Source: Castanea sativa (taxonomy: Eukaryota > Streptophyta > Magnoliopsida > Fagales > Fagaceae). Taken from it: DNA of 64,000 nucleotides. Position 1 is the first letter of the stretch; each line of letters starts with the position of its first letter. The stretch covers positions 25,505,501 to 25,569,500 of the forward strand of contig NC_134021.1 in assembly GCF_040712315.1 (NCBI RefSeq), read 5' to 3'. Made by a program: the position numbers and the translations under genes. The notes under the pieces were generated by a model. The model saw nothing but the letters and a program-made list of their open reading frames with translations, was not told where the DNA came from and ran no database searches. Below, in pieces: positions 42,810 through 54,067 of the stretch.

Positions 42810-45800
42810 TCATGTTTGCTCGAGCATCTTTTGAATTGCCACAATTTTTTCTTCAATAATTTCACACTGAACTGAGTCTTCATCAGCTGACAGAGACTGT
42901 TCACTCTCGGCAACAGACTCTTCTTGTAAAACCAGGCCACGATTTCTACACAACTTCCTAATATGTGTTGTAGACACTGCTGCTTGAGATTCTCCAGATA
43001 GTGGATCTACTTCAGAATTGCTTGATGTTTTTAATTGCTTCCTTTGTGGCATCAGCTCTTCCCCAACCCCTACGGAACATGTCATCAACTGCAAATTCCA
43101 CATGAAAAATGGTTTGAATAAAACAATTATAGCAAGCAATAACACTAGCAATTGAGATCTATAAAATATTGTCACATGTATAAACGCAGTAAAAAAAAAG
43201 AAAGAACATAATATCAAAGGAAAATATATAAACTATGCTTCCTTGTCAAAATACCTTCCAGTCCTCAAAGTCTAATCTGAACACAAAGTGGCTATAAGCA
43301 GCAGCCCCAGAGGCAACAGCCGTTGCAGAAGGAGCATTCTTTGGTGCTGATATAAAGAAAAAAAAATGGGGAAAGAGAATGAATACAAAACAGAAGAAAT
43401 TAAACTGCAAAAAGGCATTAAAGATCTTACAAACAATATGACAGTTTTTCTCATCCACATTTATTTCAGCACGACCATCTTTAACCAGAAATGATAGGGC
43501 AAATAAATTCTCCACTGTCTGTGCAAAAGAGTTTCTGTTCAATACTAGATTTTCAAGCCTGACACTTCTATTCTTCTTCAAGATATTAAACATAGTTAAC
43601 ATATTTCGGTCAGTATCTATTCTCTCTTCTGCACCAGCATCTTCAAACTGCACATTTTACAGTGAAGTTAGCTGCCAGAGTTCAAAGGTGAAAAAAGAAA
43701 AAAATTCACACCATAGACACATTACAGTCACTGATTAGTAGCCTTAAGATTTGGCATAAAAACCTAGTGTAGATAACATATAAATGTTATATGGAACATA
43801 TATGTAATTAAACTGCACATTTTACAGGGAAGTTAACTGCCAGAGTTTGAAGGGAAAAGAAACAAATTCACACCATAGACACAAGACGCATTACAGTCAA
43901 TAATTAGGGGGCTATTTGGTACCTGCTTTTAAACAATAGTTTTCAGTGTTTAAATAACAATAACACTTTTGACATGTATTTCCATAACACTCAAACACGT
44001 ATTTCCATGAAAATTGAACAGCAAACTTAAATACTGTTACTAGACAGGGCCCTAGTAGTCTCAAGATTTGGCATAAAAAACTTGTAAAGATAACATATAT
44101 GTTCCATATATATTCTTGAAAGTAGACAGGGAAACGTTTCAAACGCTTCGAAATGAACAGTTACAACAGAAAAAGATTTTCCTTTATTCTATTTGATAAG
44201 CAGAATGGATTTTTTCTCCCATTCTCAATAAAATAAAATGCTTAATTTCATTCTGACTCCCTATGTTACAGCTTTTTTTATTTTATTGTTGGTCATTTGA
44301 TTGGTATCACAACATTAGGATGAAGCATGCATACCTGTTCAGGCTGAGCACTTTCTGTGTGTCTCATACGTTTTCTTTGAACAGGCGTCTTACGCTGCTT
44401 AAGTTCAGTGTTCATAGGCCCAATCCTGAAGAAAGAAAAATTGATGAATTAATTAGGGAATCATTTGAAGGATTTTAAAACTAATAATACATGAAAAAGA
44501 AGTAATTCTATGTCAATTACATGGTGCTGTATCCTGAACATCTCCTGAAAACATGTGACACTGCAAGACCAATATCATTCCAAAATATAGCATTCCCAGC
44601 ATTCTCTGTACTAGTGCTTGGTCCACTTTGCTGTCCAAACTGTTTGAGAAGACATGTGACAAAATCTGAAGGTGTAATACCTTCACTGTTATGTGCCCTA
44701 ACACAGGTTAGCAATGTACTTGCAATGTCTGAAAGAGCCTCTGCATCAGCAACTTGTTCTCTTGGTTGTTGTACTGAAATACAGTCCACACCAAAACAAA
44801 AAGAATATCAACTCTCAAGTTAACATTCTAAATTGTAAGTAAATAACATATGAGCAATAAAAATGAACAAAATAGAATGGTTCAGCTCCAAATTTAAAAA
44901 AAAAAAAAAAAAACCCTTAAATAGGAAACTTAGAAGATAATAATTGCAATAATAGCTCATCATTGTTACAAAATTTATAGAAGATAATGTAGGATTATTT
45001 GAATGCATTCATGTCATTCCCTCCACCAATTATAAAAAATGAAAGAATATGCATGCCCTGTGTTGTGTTGTGTGCAATGTTAAGAAAAGAAACAAATATT
45101 ACAACTTTTAATGAAAAAAAAAAAAAACTCAAATGGGAAAATTTAAGTGATAATTATTGTAATAATAGCCCATCATTGCTGAGACCAAAATCTAAAGAAA
45201 TCAATGTAGGAGCATTTGAATTCACTCAAAGCACCTCCATCAATTATTGGAAAAAAAAACATTATTGTAATGTGTTGTGTGCAATGCTAAAAAACAAGGA
45301 ACAAAATTTACGACTTTTAATAAACAAAAACAAAAACTGCACCAGACATTTTATAAAAAAAAAAAAAACTGCACCAGACAATTAAGGAAACACACTAGCA
45401 TTTAGAAAACATAAATAACAAAGGAGAAGAACAAAAAAAAAAAAAAAAAAAATACCGGAATCATGCAAGGTCTGGACTTGGTGAAAGATTGAGTCAAACT
45501 TGTCAGAATCTGCTCTTGTTATATCATCTCTTTCTTCTGCACAAACCATTAAAATACTAGAATCAATGAAACCCATTTGCTAAAAAAGCCAAACAATGAA
45601 ACCCAATTGCTAAAGAAGCCAAAAACCATTAAATTAATTTTTTTTTATCAACAAAAAAAATACCACTAATGAGGGCCTTGACAGCAAGGTATTGAGAGCG
45701 AAGAAATCGACGCTCAGCCACGTCTCCTCGAGATTCAGAATTACAGGGCCCTAACTCTTCACAAACTCTTTCACCATGATTACTACTATTACTTCCACTA

Positions 45801-45829
45801 GTACTACCCAATTCTCGCTTCCTAGCCAT
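42810..45829 (-). CDS. NSE4A: NSE4, kleisin subunit of the SMC5/6 complex
   Basis: NSE4 bridges the SMC5/SMC6 heads and binds NSE1/NSE3 in the nucleus for DNA repair and chromosome maintenance. Seven exons on the minus strand: 45829-45664, 45536-45456, 44773-44521, 44425-44335, 43647-43431, 43346-43255 and 43088-42810. They total 1179 nt, 392 residues. The N-terminal part has 'RRFLRSQYLAVKALIS' and the NSE3-binding-like 'DSDKFDSIFHQVQTLHDS'. The middle has 'GPMNTELKQRKTPVQRKR'. The NSE4 C-terminal domain shows 'VENLFALSFLVKDGRAEI' and 'APKNAPSATAVASG', then 'HFVFRLDFEDWK'. All introns are GT-AG and no stop is seen. The first ATG is 45829. The A or B paralogue was not distinguished. Confidence 0.93.
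43650..44110. repeat. Duplicated segment in NSE4 intron 4
   Basis: About 160 bp next to exon 5, including 'gcacattttacag', 'gccagagtt' and 'attcacaccatagacac', recurs from about 43815. The second copy is interrupted by a 145-bp insertion (43908-44052). The duplicate includes a copy of the splice-acceptor region of exon 5. Confidence 0.85.
43908..44052. mobile_element. MITE in NSE4 intron 4
   Basis: 145 bp starting GGGGCTATTTGGTACC and ending GACAGGGCCC, so the ends are loosely inverted. TAG flanks it on both sides (43905-43907 and 44053-44055). The other copy of the intronic duplication has the uninterrupted sequence with a single TAG, giving an empty-site control. The superfamily is uncertain. 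Confidence 0.75.
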
Positions 45830-46412
45830 TGTTTTCAGGGATTTCAAATTCCAGGCAAAATTGTTTATGTGGTATTATTCTTATTCATTCAATACTGGTA
45901 AAAGTAAAACCATGGAATTTAGAATTCTACTAATAATGAAAAACAAAGGAAAACAAAAACCCTAGATTTGAGAATTTAAAGGGTCTCTTTCAGGCTTTCC
46001 CTCCTCGTATCTTAAATAAACTTTTGGAACCGCGCTATGGTTATGGGGCGGAGTGATCTTAATAAATGGACGCCTTGGATTTGATTTTGAGGAGCTTTAC
46101 TTGGAGATGAAGAATTTGATTTAAAAGTGGAGGGGTAAATGTGTAAAAAACCGAAACGAAAGAATCGACCTCGTCAGAGGAATTTGGAGAACGGGTACCA
46201 ATGTAACTAACTTTTCGTCTTCTCCCTGTTCCCCAAAAATTTTGGAGAGAGATAATAAATAAATAAAACGACACCTTTTTTTTTTTTTTTTTTTTTTTAA
46301 TTTTTTCATAATAATACTACCACACGCGCGTAGACAACTTTTTTTTTTTTTTTTTTTTTTTTTAAAGAACAAAAAACAAAATTTTATAATCATCCACTTC
46401 CTCTTTAAAGAA
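45830..46412. other. NSE4 upstream region with two long poly-T tracts
   Basis: Contains the presumed NSE4 promoter, read on the minus strand. T runs of more than 20 bases lie at about 46277-46298 and 46340-46362. No gene is seen; ORFs here are low-complexity. Confidence 0.6.
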
Positions 46413-47939
46413 CACTACAAAAAACGCGAGCTATAGCTGTGTTTTTTAGCCGCGTTTATAAAGAAACGCGGCTATACCTGACCTATAGCCGTGTTTCCTA
46501 GAAACGTGGCTTCAGACCCAACCTATAGTTGCGTTTTGTTAAACGCGGCCATAGATTAGGTCTAAAGCTGCGTTTCTAGTGCCATGAGCTGCGTTTTACG
46601 TTCGGACTATAGCCGCGTTTTGAAAAACGCGGCTATAGGTCCAGACAAAAGTATTTTTTATAAGGGTGCTATGTACAATAGAACAAATTTTTTTATAAGG
46701 GAGGGTTATAGCCGCGTTTTTTAAAACGCGGCTATAGGTCCAGTGAAATAATATATATTTTTTAAAAGAATGACCTGTGCATCTAAATAAATTATTTTTT
46801 TTATATAAGGGAGGGGCTATAGCCGCGTTTTTGAAAACGCGGCTATAGGTAACACCAATAAAAAAACCCAGAACCCCACTTTCCCACCTACCCCCACTCT
46901 TATCTTTTCTTTCTTTGGTCATTGTTGTCTGCTTTCTTGGGTTTCTTTCTTTCTTTCTTCTCTGCAAGTCACGCCCAGCTCTTCTTTCTTTCTCTCTCTC
47001 TTTTTTTTTTTTTTCCAACACAGCTCTTTTTTTTTCCTTTGTTTGTTTGCTGCTACTTCTTCTTTTCTTTTTTTGTTTCTTTCCTTATTTTTTTCTTTCA
47101 ACACAACGCACACACTCCTCTCACCGGTACACTCCACACCACCATATACTTCATTTTTCAAGCAAGGGTCACTGGAAAACTTCATAAGAAAAGCTAAAGG
47201 CTCACTCATCTCTACTATTTGAGGTAAAAATTCTCTAATTTTTTTATGGGTATTATACTTTTGCTAGAAGTTATTTTTGCTATTATGTTGCGATATTGTG
47301 CTTATGTTTAAATGGGTTTGTGTTCTTGAGTTTTTGTGTTCTTTGAATGGATTTAGTGTTAAATTTGGGTAGGTTTTGTTGAATGAGAGGAGATTCATGG
47401 GTTTGTATTGTTATATTTTGGAGCACGTTGTATTTGTATTGTCAATATATTGTGTTTGATTTTGAATTTTCTAAGTGTGTTTGATTTTAAACTTTTTGGG
47501 TTTGTGCTTGATTTTGAATTTTTTGGGAAAAAAAAAACCCAGAAATTTTTTTTTGTTTTTAAAAAAAGCTGAATTTTTGAATTTTTTGGGGGAAAAAAAA
47601 CCCCAGTAAATTTTTTTTATTATTTAAAAAAGACCTATAGCCGCGGTTTAAACGCAGCTCAAAACGGGTTTGTAGCCGCGTTTTTTAAAAACGCGGCTAT
47701 AGGTCTCAGACTATGGCCACATTTTTTGGAAACGTGGCTATAGGTCTGATCTATAGCCACGGTTAAAAACGTGGCTATAGGTCTGATCTATAGCCGCGGT
47801 TATAAAAACGCGGCTACAGACTTGCAGGGGCTGTTGCTGTGCCGCTTAGGCCGGGGTTGTAAACGCGGCTCTAGAAAACGCGGCTATAGCCTAAAGCCGC
47901 GTTTTTGAAACGCGGCTATAGACCCCGTTTTTGGTAGTG
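46413..47939. mobile_element. Non-autonomous CACTA (En/Spm) transposon
   Basis: 1,527 bp with ends CACTACAAAAAACGCG and GTTTTTGGTAGTG (inverted CACTACCAAAAAC), flanked by the 3-bp duplication GAA (46410-46412 and 47940-47942). Both subterminal regions (about 46424-46850 and 47635-47925) are packed with palindromes of the type AGCCGCGTTTTT/AAAAACGCGGCT followed by 'ATAGGTC', at least a dozen copies. The interior has a pyrimidine-rich stretch but no transposase. It lies about 580 bp upstream of the NSE4 start codon. Confidence 0.93.
46860..47230 (+). other. Pyrimidine-rich interior of the CACTA element
   Basis: A CT-rich stretch resembling a plant 5' UTR, ending 'ctatttgag|gtaaaa', which could be a splice donor. 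It may be a captured host promoter or leader fragment. There is no coding evidence; the overlapping ORFs are Lys/Glu or Phe/Ser low-complexity. Confidence 0.35.
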
Positions 47940-47944
47940 GAAGA

Positions 47945-47949
<5 letters not shown>

Positions 47950-47986
<37 letters not shown>

Positions 47987-47987
47987 T
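47950..47987. repeat. (CA)n microsatellite
   Basis: About 18 uninterrupted AC units just outside the CACTA element. Confidence 0.97.
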
Positions 47988-48010
47988 AGCCTCATTACAC
48001 GTGTGAAATA

Positions 48011-48605
48011 TGATGATGTGAAGAAAATCAGTAGGCTGGATGCTTCGGAATTGACAAGACTGTTTGCTCCTTCGATGCCCTGAAAAAGAAAGAAAAGCGA
48101 TCAAAGGTGACCGGGGTTGTCGGCCAAAAACCCTCCGATGACAAAGTTAGTTTTTGTCTCTCTATTTTCGGAGTTCCAACTTTTTGGGAAATATCTTGCG
48201 TACCTTTTTCTGGTCTGAATGGGTGTTTATATAGTGTCCTAGGAACAGTTATTGGGCTTGTAACCTCCTCTGGATTTGAGGAGGTGCGAGGGTTCAAGGA
48301 TAACTTTCACAACCGTTTAGGAGTTATATTTTCTCATATAATGGTCACCGGAAGTTATGCGTATGTTACGGAGTGGTGACATGTACTCAGGAATTCCAAA
48401 GTGTAATGGGCTCGTCCAGGGGTCCTCTTGTGGACGAACCCCTTCAGGGCGGGGTTGATAGCTTTCCTAGGACGAGTGTTACAGGTGTGTTTTCGTCTAT
48501 GGACGACCATAGACGTTAGCCTCGTCCTGGTGCTTTCTTCTGGACGACTGCTGGTGTGGATGACCATGGACGGTCTGGAGTATAATATTTCTTCATTCCT
48601 CATCA
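48011..48605 (-). repeat. Element D 3' LTR
   Basis: 595 bp, starts TGATGATGTG and ends CTCATCA. It is shorter than the A LTRs because of internal gaps. The adjacent minus-strand tract GAAGGGGCAAC is the polypurine tract. It contains the TTATATAG promoter box, read on the minus strand, near 48230. Confidence 0.9.
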
Positions 48606-48775
48606 GTTGCCCCTTCGTCCAAGGGTCATGCAGCACATCACCAGACTTTAGGACGAGTTTTCCAATATCATTTATTATCATTATTTTCTATTTTATTTGT
48701 TTTTCAGACAACGTACCACATGTCACGCTTTCATAGGTGATTGGTCATGTCGACTTACCTCCTCGAGGTAGATGC

Positions 48776-48837
48776 CACGTGTCGCTTTCTCATTGGTCTC
48801 GTCGTTGTGAATACCGAGACTTCTCTACCTATAAATA
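48776..48837 (+). promoter_or_regulatory. Putative promoter of antisense gene D
   Basis: G-box CACGTG at 48776-48781 in 'GCCACGTGTCGC', an ATTGG motif at about 48792, and TATAAATA at 48830-48837. The ATG follows 180 bp after the TATA box. The leader between them is recognisably similar to that of element A. Confidence 0.6.
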
Positions 48838-49009
48838 GTGGTTTCCCTCTCGTGCCCCTCTCATTTTTTCAGATTTTCTATTTTGACACTTCTCGTCCGT
48901 CGCCTCATCTAGGAGTATTCTCTGCGACCTTAGTATCTTTATTCTAGAGCCAGGTATTCCCTTTACTCTCACTCTCAGGGTTTCCTTTTTAAGCTTTAGG
49001 ACGTCTGAA

Positions 49010-51178
49010 ATGGCTACCTGTTCGTCTAGCGACAGTGTAGACAAGGCCATAGACGAGTATCATGACTCTTCTAGTTATAGCACTTCCAGTAACGATAGTA
49101 GTAGTAGTAGTGGCCACACAACGGAGGAATATACCTCTGGTGTTCCTGGAATTCCTGTTGAAACCTTACAGGAAAATCTTAGGACGAGGGCAGCCTCTGG
49201 AGCTGATACCTCGACGAGCGTCTCGCCGTCCCCCCCTTTGGACGAAGAAGAAACAGTGTATAGTTGTGCTATAGAAATCCCTTCTAAGATGGATGAGAAG
49301 AGGTTAGACGCCCTTAGGAGTTGGTTCCAAATCCCAGACGATCTGAATCCTAGTTTAGCCGTTCGAGGGGAATGGTGTTGCCAACCCCATTTTGGAATAG
49401 GTATGTACGAAGCTTATTTGCTAGGGGGCTTAGATTACCTTTAAATGCCTTCGCTAGAGAATTACTCACTAGGCTGGGTTTGAGAGTTTGTCAATTTAAC
49501 CCCAACGCGTGGAGACTTATTGTCTCTATGCAGGTCTTATGGAGGGAGGTATTTGATGGGAACCGTCTTATCACCGTGGATGAGTTTCTGTACTATTATA
49601 AACCATAAGTCAATCTTTAGGTTTTTATCAGTTCACAGCTAGGGGCAATGACTGTAGGTTGATTAAGTCTTTGCCTTCGTCTGACAGAAACTGGAAGACA
49701 TAATTTTTCTTTGTCTTTGGTTTCTGGGCGGGGCATCCTATCGAGGTTGGTAGAGATGCATTTGCCCCTTACACTAGAGAATTAGGGAACCTTCGTCAAG
49801 AAGATATGCATTCCCCATTTTTTTTTATTTGTTTTGTTATATTTCATCTTTAGACAGTTGTCTAACCTTAATTTTCCTCTCTTTTCTCAGCTGTTAGACG
49901 TCCTTCTTTAAGCAAGTTTCACCGTGACCATGTCCACAGAACTCGTCTACACCCCGAGAGGAATTTTCACTCGTTGGTGACGCTTCGACGCTTGCACAAG
50001 TGGGGACTTGGGCCTGATCCATCCGCTGAAGCCCTTGCACACGAGCAGACTGTTCGTAGACGTGAGTGGTTTTCTTGAAATTTTGAAATTTTTTTATTAT
50101 TTTATATATATGTACATGTGTTTGTCACGAATGGCAACCATGAAAGTAAACAAGGGGAAGGAAGTGATCGATGAGACGACCAGACATGAAGTTCAACCTC
50201 AGCCTCGTCCTGCTGTTGGAGACAAGAGGAAAAGCTTGTCCAAAAATTTGGACTTAGGAAGCTTACCCAGTCGTTGGGGGAAGAAGACCAAGCATGGGTC
50301 GTCCAGGCCCGAAACTGCTAAGTCTGACCCTCCTTCCTCCTTGCCATCCATCACAGTCATCGATGTTGACTCATCTACACCCGTTGGCGTCTCTCTGTCC
50401 AAAATCCATGCTCCTGCTTCGTCCGAGCCTCCTCAAAAGATTTCTATGAACTTATTGGAGAATGAGGATTTGGCCTGGGAACGATTTCAAGAGGCTGTAA
50501 CAGGTGAGGATGTGGCTGCGTGCTACGACATGTCTTTGAAGGAGTTTGAGCATTTCGGTATCCACGATCTTTTTAAGGTGAGCACCTTTGTCTCGTCTTA
50601 CTTTAGCAATGTTATCTATTGTCATTTTTATCTCTTGAACCTTCTTGTCTTCTATGTAGGCAATGTCGAAGTTCATAGCTGCGTCCAGGCAGGCCACGGA
50701 GATGGACAAGACAAGGATCCTTCTTGAAAAAAGAATAGAGGAGATTAAAAACGACAGCAGAACTTGGGCCAAGGTGGCGAATAAGGCCAAGGACGAGGTT
50801 AAGGGGTTGAATGCTTTAGTGGGGGAGCTGAAATCTGATGCTGCTAAGAAGGACGATCGTCTTGACTTTCTTTAAAAGAAGAACGACGAGTTGAATCTCC
50901 TTCTCAAGAGGGCTAAGGACGATGCAGTGGAGGAGTTCAAGGCGTCCAAGGAGTTTACCGACCTGCTGGACACGAACTATGCAGCAGGGTTTAAAGATTT
51001 TAGAATGGATGTTATAGAAAACTTTCCTGGAGTTGACTTTAACACTATTAAACTCAACCTTGGCGCTGCTACAAGCTCTCTCCTCCAAACAGGCTCAGAC
51101 GATGTTAATATTGAGGATGATGCCACCACAAAGCCATCTCAGGACGACCCCAATGTTGATGCCCCCCCCCTCTTGAAG
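49010..51178 (+). pseudogene. Antisense gene D: gypsy-associated protein with coiled coil
   Basis: Orthologous in position to antisense gene A. It starts MATCSSSDSVDKAIDEYHDS at 49010; the conserved block 'AVRGEWCCQPHFGIGMYEAY' is kept. Damage: a one-base loss near 49424, stops near 49606 and 49710, loss of the first intron's donor (GT now AT at about 49805), loss of the second intron's acceptor near 50128, and a stop at about 50872 in the coiled coil. The third intron (50578-50659) is intact and sits immediately before the coiled-coil exon, as in A and B. Sequence absent from A (an 'AMSKFIAAS' stretch) opens the last exon. The C-terminal stop is lost by a shift near 51168. Confidence 0.7.
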
Positions 51179-51179
51179 A

Positions 51180-52203
51180 CGAAAGTTTTTAACTATTGCT
51201 ATTGTTGTTCTATTTTTATTTTTTATTTATTTATTTTTTTATAGTTTGGTCCATTGTTTTTTGGACCCTTATTAAGATGTATTTGAGTACAATTATCTCG
51301 TCCAGAGTGTTCTGGATAAGTTTATCAAAAATTGCCTTTTAAGGCTTATTTTATAAGGGTTTTTGGACGGTGGTCGTCTACCCTCTTTAGACTAATGAAT
51401 ATTTACTTTTATGCATTATTTATTGTATGGACGAGTTTATCTACTATTATCACCATTAATGTTATTGGCTTTTAAACAGTCTGTGTTCTAAGTGTTGAAT
51501 GGTCGTCCATATGATATATATATATTTCTTTTTGGACGACCCACCTAAGCATGGACGTTTTTGTTAGCCAGTCAAATCTTTACAAGTGTAGCTCATCTTT
51601 GGACGACAATGATGACTTTGCCAGTCTTTTACCTCGTCTGTTGGGCAATTATCACTTGTCTCCTTGCAAGACGCTTACAATGTTTTACTCGTCCTAGGAC
51701 ATTGAGGCGTCTTGGCTAGATGCTTCGTCTTTGGGACTTTATGCTTTAACGCATGCCTTTTTCCTGTCTATCTACTTCTTAGACGGGTATGCCTTAGCTT
51801 TTTCTTTTTGCTTTATCCTCATTTTGAGGAGAGCTTATGAACGTTACATCCCTGCGTCCAGAGATTTTCATTCGTCTTAGGCTTTTGCCCCCCTTATGGG
51901 TATCATTATGGAAACTAGATTAAATATATTAGAAATCCAAACCATATTATTGCATGAACATTGTCCACAGATATGACACGCTTAGAAGCTGGTGCCTTAT
52001 TAAAATATTTAAGAAAACACATAACCTCGTCTTTTACAAACTGGTCTGTAGACGGTGCAAGAGTTTAAGAACTAGTGCACTTTTTATTCTTAATACACAC
52101 TATAGTAGTAATAAGAACACAACAGTAGGTATAAGTAAACACATAGATCATGGTTGTAGCTGTCCATAGTATCAACCTCGTCCTTGGATTATTTCATCTA
52201 AGT
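51180..52203. other. Element D spacer between antisense gene and integrase
   Basis: Non-coding, conserved with 5239-6225 of element A. Hairpins GGTCCA/TGGACC (51248-51253, 51262-51267) and GGTCGTCCA/TGGACGACC (51501-51509, 51533-51541). A short TA run fills the second loop. Confidence 0.65.
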
Positions 52204-52206
52204 TCA

Positions 52207-53275
52207 TCACTGATAGTACCTCCTCAGGTGTTCCACGTTCCAAGGGTGCTCTAACTTTCGTCCGTCTAGGGCCTCCAGGTAGTATGACCCCTGCCTCTTG
52301 CAGTTGATTACCCTGTAGGGTCCTTCCCAATTGGGTCCCAATTTTCCATGAGCTGGATTTCTAGTTGCTAAGGAGACTTTTTTGAGAACAAGGTCCCCAA
52401 CATTGAATCGTCTGGGTTTCACCATGGCATCATGCTGCCTAGCCATAAGATTCTTGTATCTTGTTGTCCTCTGCTCCGCATCCATTCTTACCTCGTCAAT
52501 AAGATCAAGGTCAAGACGAAGTTGTTCCCTATTTGCTCTCTCCTGATACTTCATCACTCGATGATTAGCCATATGAACTTCTGCCGGTATGACGGCTTCA
52601 CTTCCATAGGCTAGCTTAAAGGGGGTCTCTCTTGTCGGAGTTTGTACAGTTGTCCTGTAGGCCCAAAGAACACTTGGTAACTCGCCTGGTCATATCCCTT
52701 TTGCCCCCTCGAGCCGAGTCTTGATGATTTTTAGTAGGGATCGGTTCGCTACTTCTGCTTGTCCATTCGCTTGTGGATGGGAGGGTGAGGAATAGTGATT
52801 CTTGATTCCAAAATGGGTGCGTTGTCAAACTGATGTCTGTTATCCGATACTAGTACCCTGGGTACTCTGAACCTACATAGAATATTCTTCCAAACAAATT
52901 TTTTAACATTTTGCTGAGTGATTGTTGCAAGAGGTTCGACTTCTACCCACTTGGTAAAGTAATCGATCCCTACCCCCAAAAACTTCATTTGTCTGGTTCC
53001 CATGGGGAAGGGGCCTAGGATATCCAGTCCCCACTATGCAAAGGGCCATGGGGCCATCATTGGGGTCTGCTACTCTGACGGCTGTCTAGGGACATTGCTA
53101 TAGCGTTGACACTGGTCACATACCTTAACATAGACCTTAACATCTGCCTGCATTGTAGGCCAATAGTAGCCTGCACGGACGATCTTATGGACTAGTGATC
53201 TCGCTCCTGAATGATTTCCACATGCTCCTTCATGAACTTCCCTCAAAACATAGTTTGACTCGTCCAGAGCCAAGC
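52207..53275 (-). pseudogene. Element D integrase
   Basis: The N-terminal zinc-binding part missing from A is present here ('VHEGACGNHSGARSLVHKIV', 'VCDQCQRYS'). The core shows 'FTKWVEVEPL' and 'VSDNRHQFDN'. A 19-bp loss near 52815 removes part of the core and shifts the frame before the catalytic Glu segment. The C-terminal part (52207-52572) is open and ends 'NVEHLRRYYQ', the natural end. It lacks a chromodomain. Confidence 0.87.
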
Positions 53276-53300
53276 ATCTTAGGTAAGGTTGGGAAAAACC

Positions 53301-54067
53301 TCACTTGTACAGCACTTCGTTTATGAGGACATATTTGGCTGCCCTGACCCTCAATTTCCTAGCTTCGTCCTTGTCTTCTGGAAGCCTTCTGTTTTTAAGA
53401 TAGATTACTATTGGACTCATCCAATTTTCTCCCCCTCCTATCTGCTGTATGTCTGGAAAGTCTATGCTCGGCATATATTGGACGTTGTCGTACTCGTCCG
53501 TAACTCCTCCTGCCGAAGCTGCTTTCGCCAAGGCATCTGCTTCCATATTTTCCTCCCTGGGGAGTTGAATAAAACTTACTACTGAAAACTTTCGTGCAAG
53601 CCGTTTCACTTTCCTGAGGTATTTCTTCATCTGATCTTCCTTGGTATCACACATTCCATTTACTTGGTTGATGACTAGCTGAGAATCTCCTTTGACTATT
53701 ATCGACTCCGCCCCTAAGGACTTAGCCAATTCCAATCCTTTGAGTAGAGCTTCGTACTCAGCCTCGTTGTTGGTGGTTTGATACTGTAGACGGGCCGCGT
53801 ACTCCAGCTTGTCACCCTCTGGGGACTTTAGTATGACTCCAATCCCTCATGCATATAGTGTGGATGATCCGTCTACATTAATAACCCACCTTTCAACTCC
53901 TTTGTCTTTGTCTAGGTCATCCTTGTTGGGGGTGAACTCTGCGATGAAATCGACTAATGCCTGCGCCTTTATCGCACTCCTTGGGAGGTATCTGATGTCA
54001 AACTCGCTAAGTTCCACAGCCCACTGTATTAATCGTCCAGCGGCTTCCAACTTGTTCATTACTTTCT
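53301..54067 (-). pseudogene. Element D RNase H and linker
   Basis: Shows 'LIQWAVELSEFDIRYLPRSA', 'VINVDGSSTLYA' (first Asp present), 'ELAKSLGAESIIVKGDSQLV', and the linker 'LPREENMEADALAKAASAGG'. A frame change near 53847 and a stop near 53298 interrupt it. It lies directly downstream of RT. Confidence 0.87.

Noticed and set aside
45830..45847. Upstream start for NSE4 at 45847
   Set aside because: That codon is TTG; the first ATG is at 45829.
46596..47209. Lys/Glu-rich and Phe/Ser-rich ORFs in the CACTA element
   Set aside because: Low-complexity translations of pyrimidine-rich DNA and palindromes; no transposase motifs.
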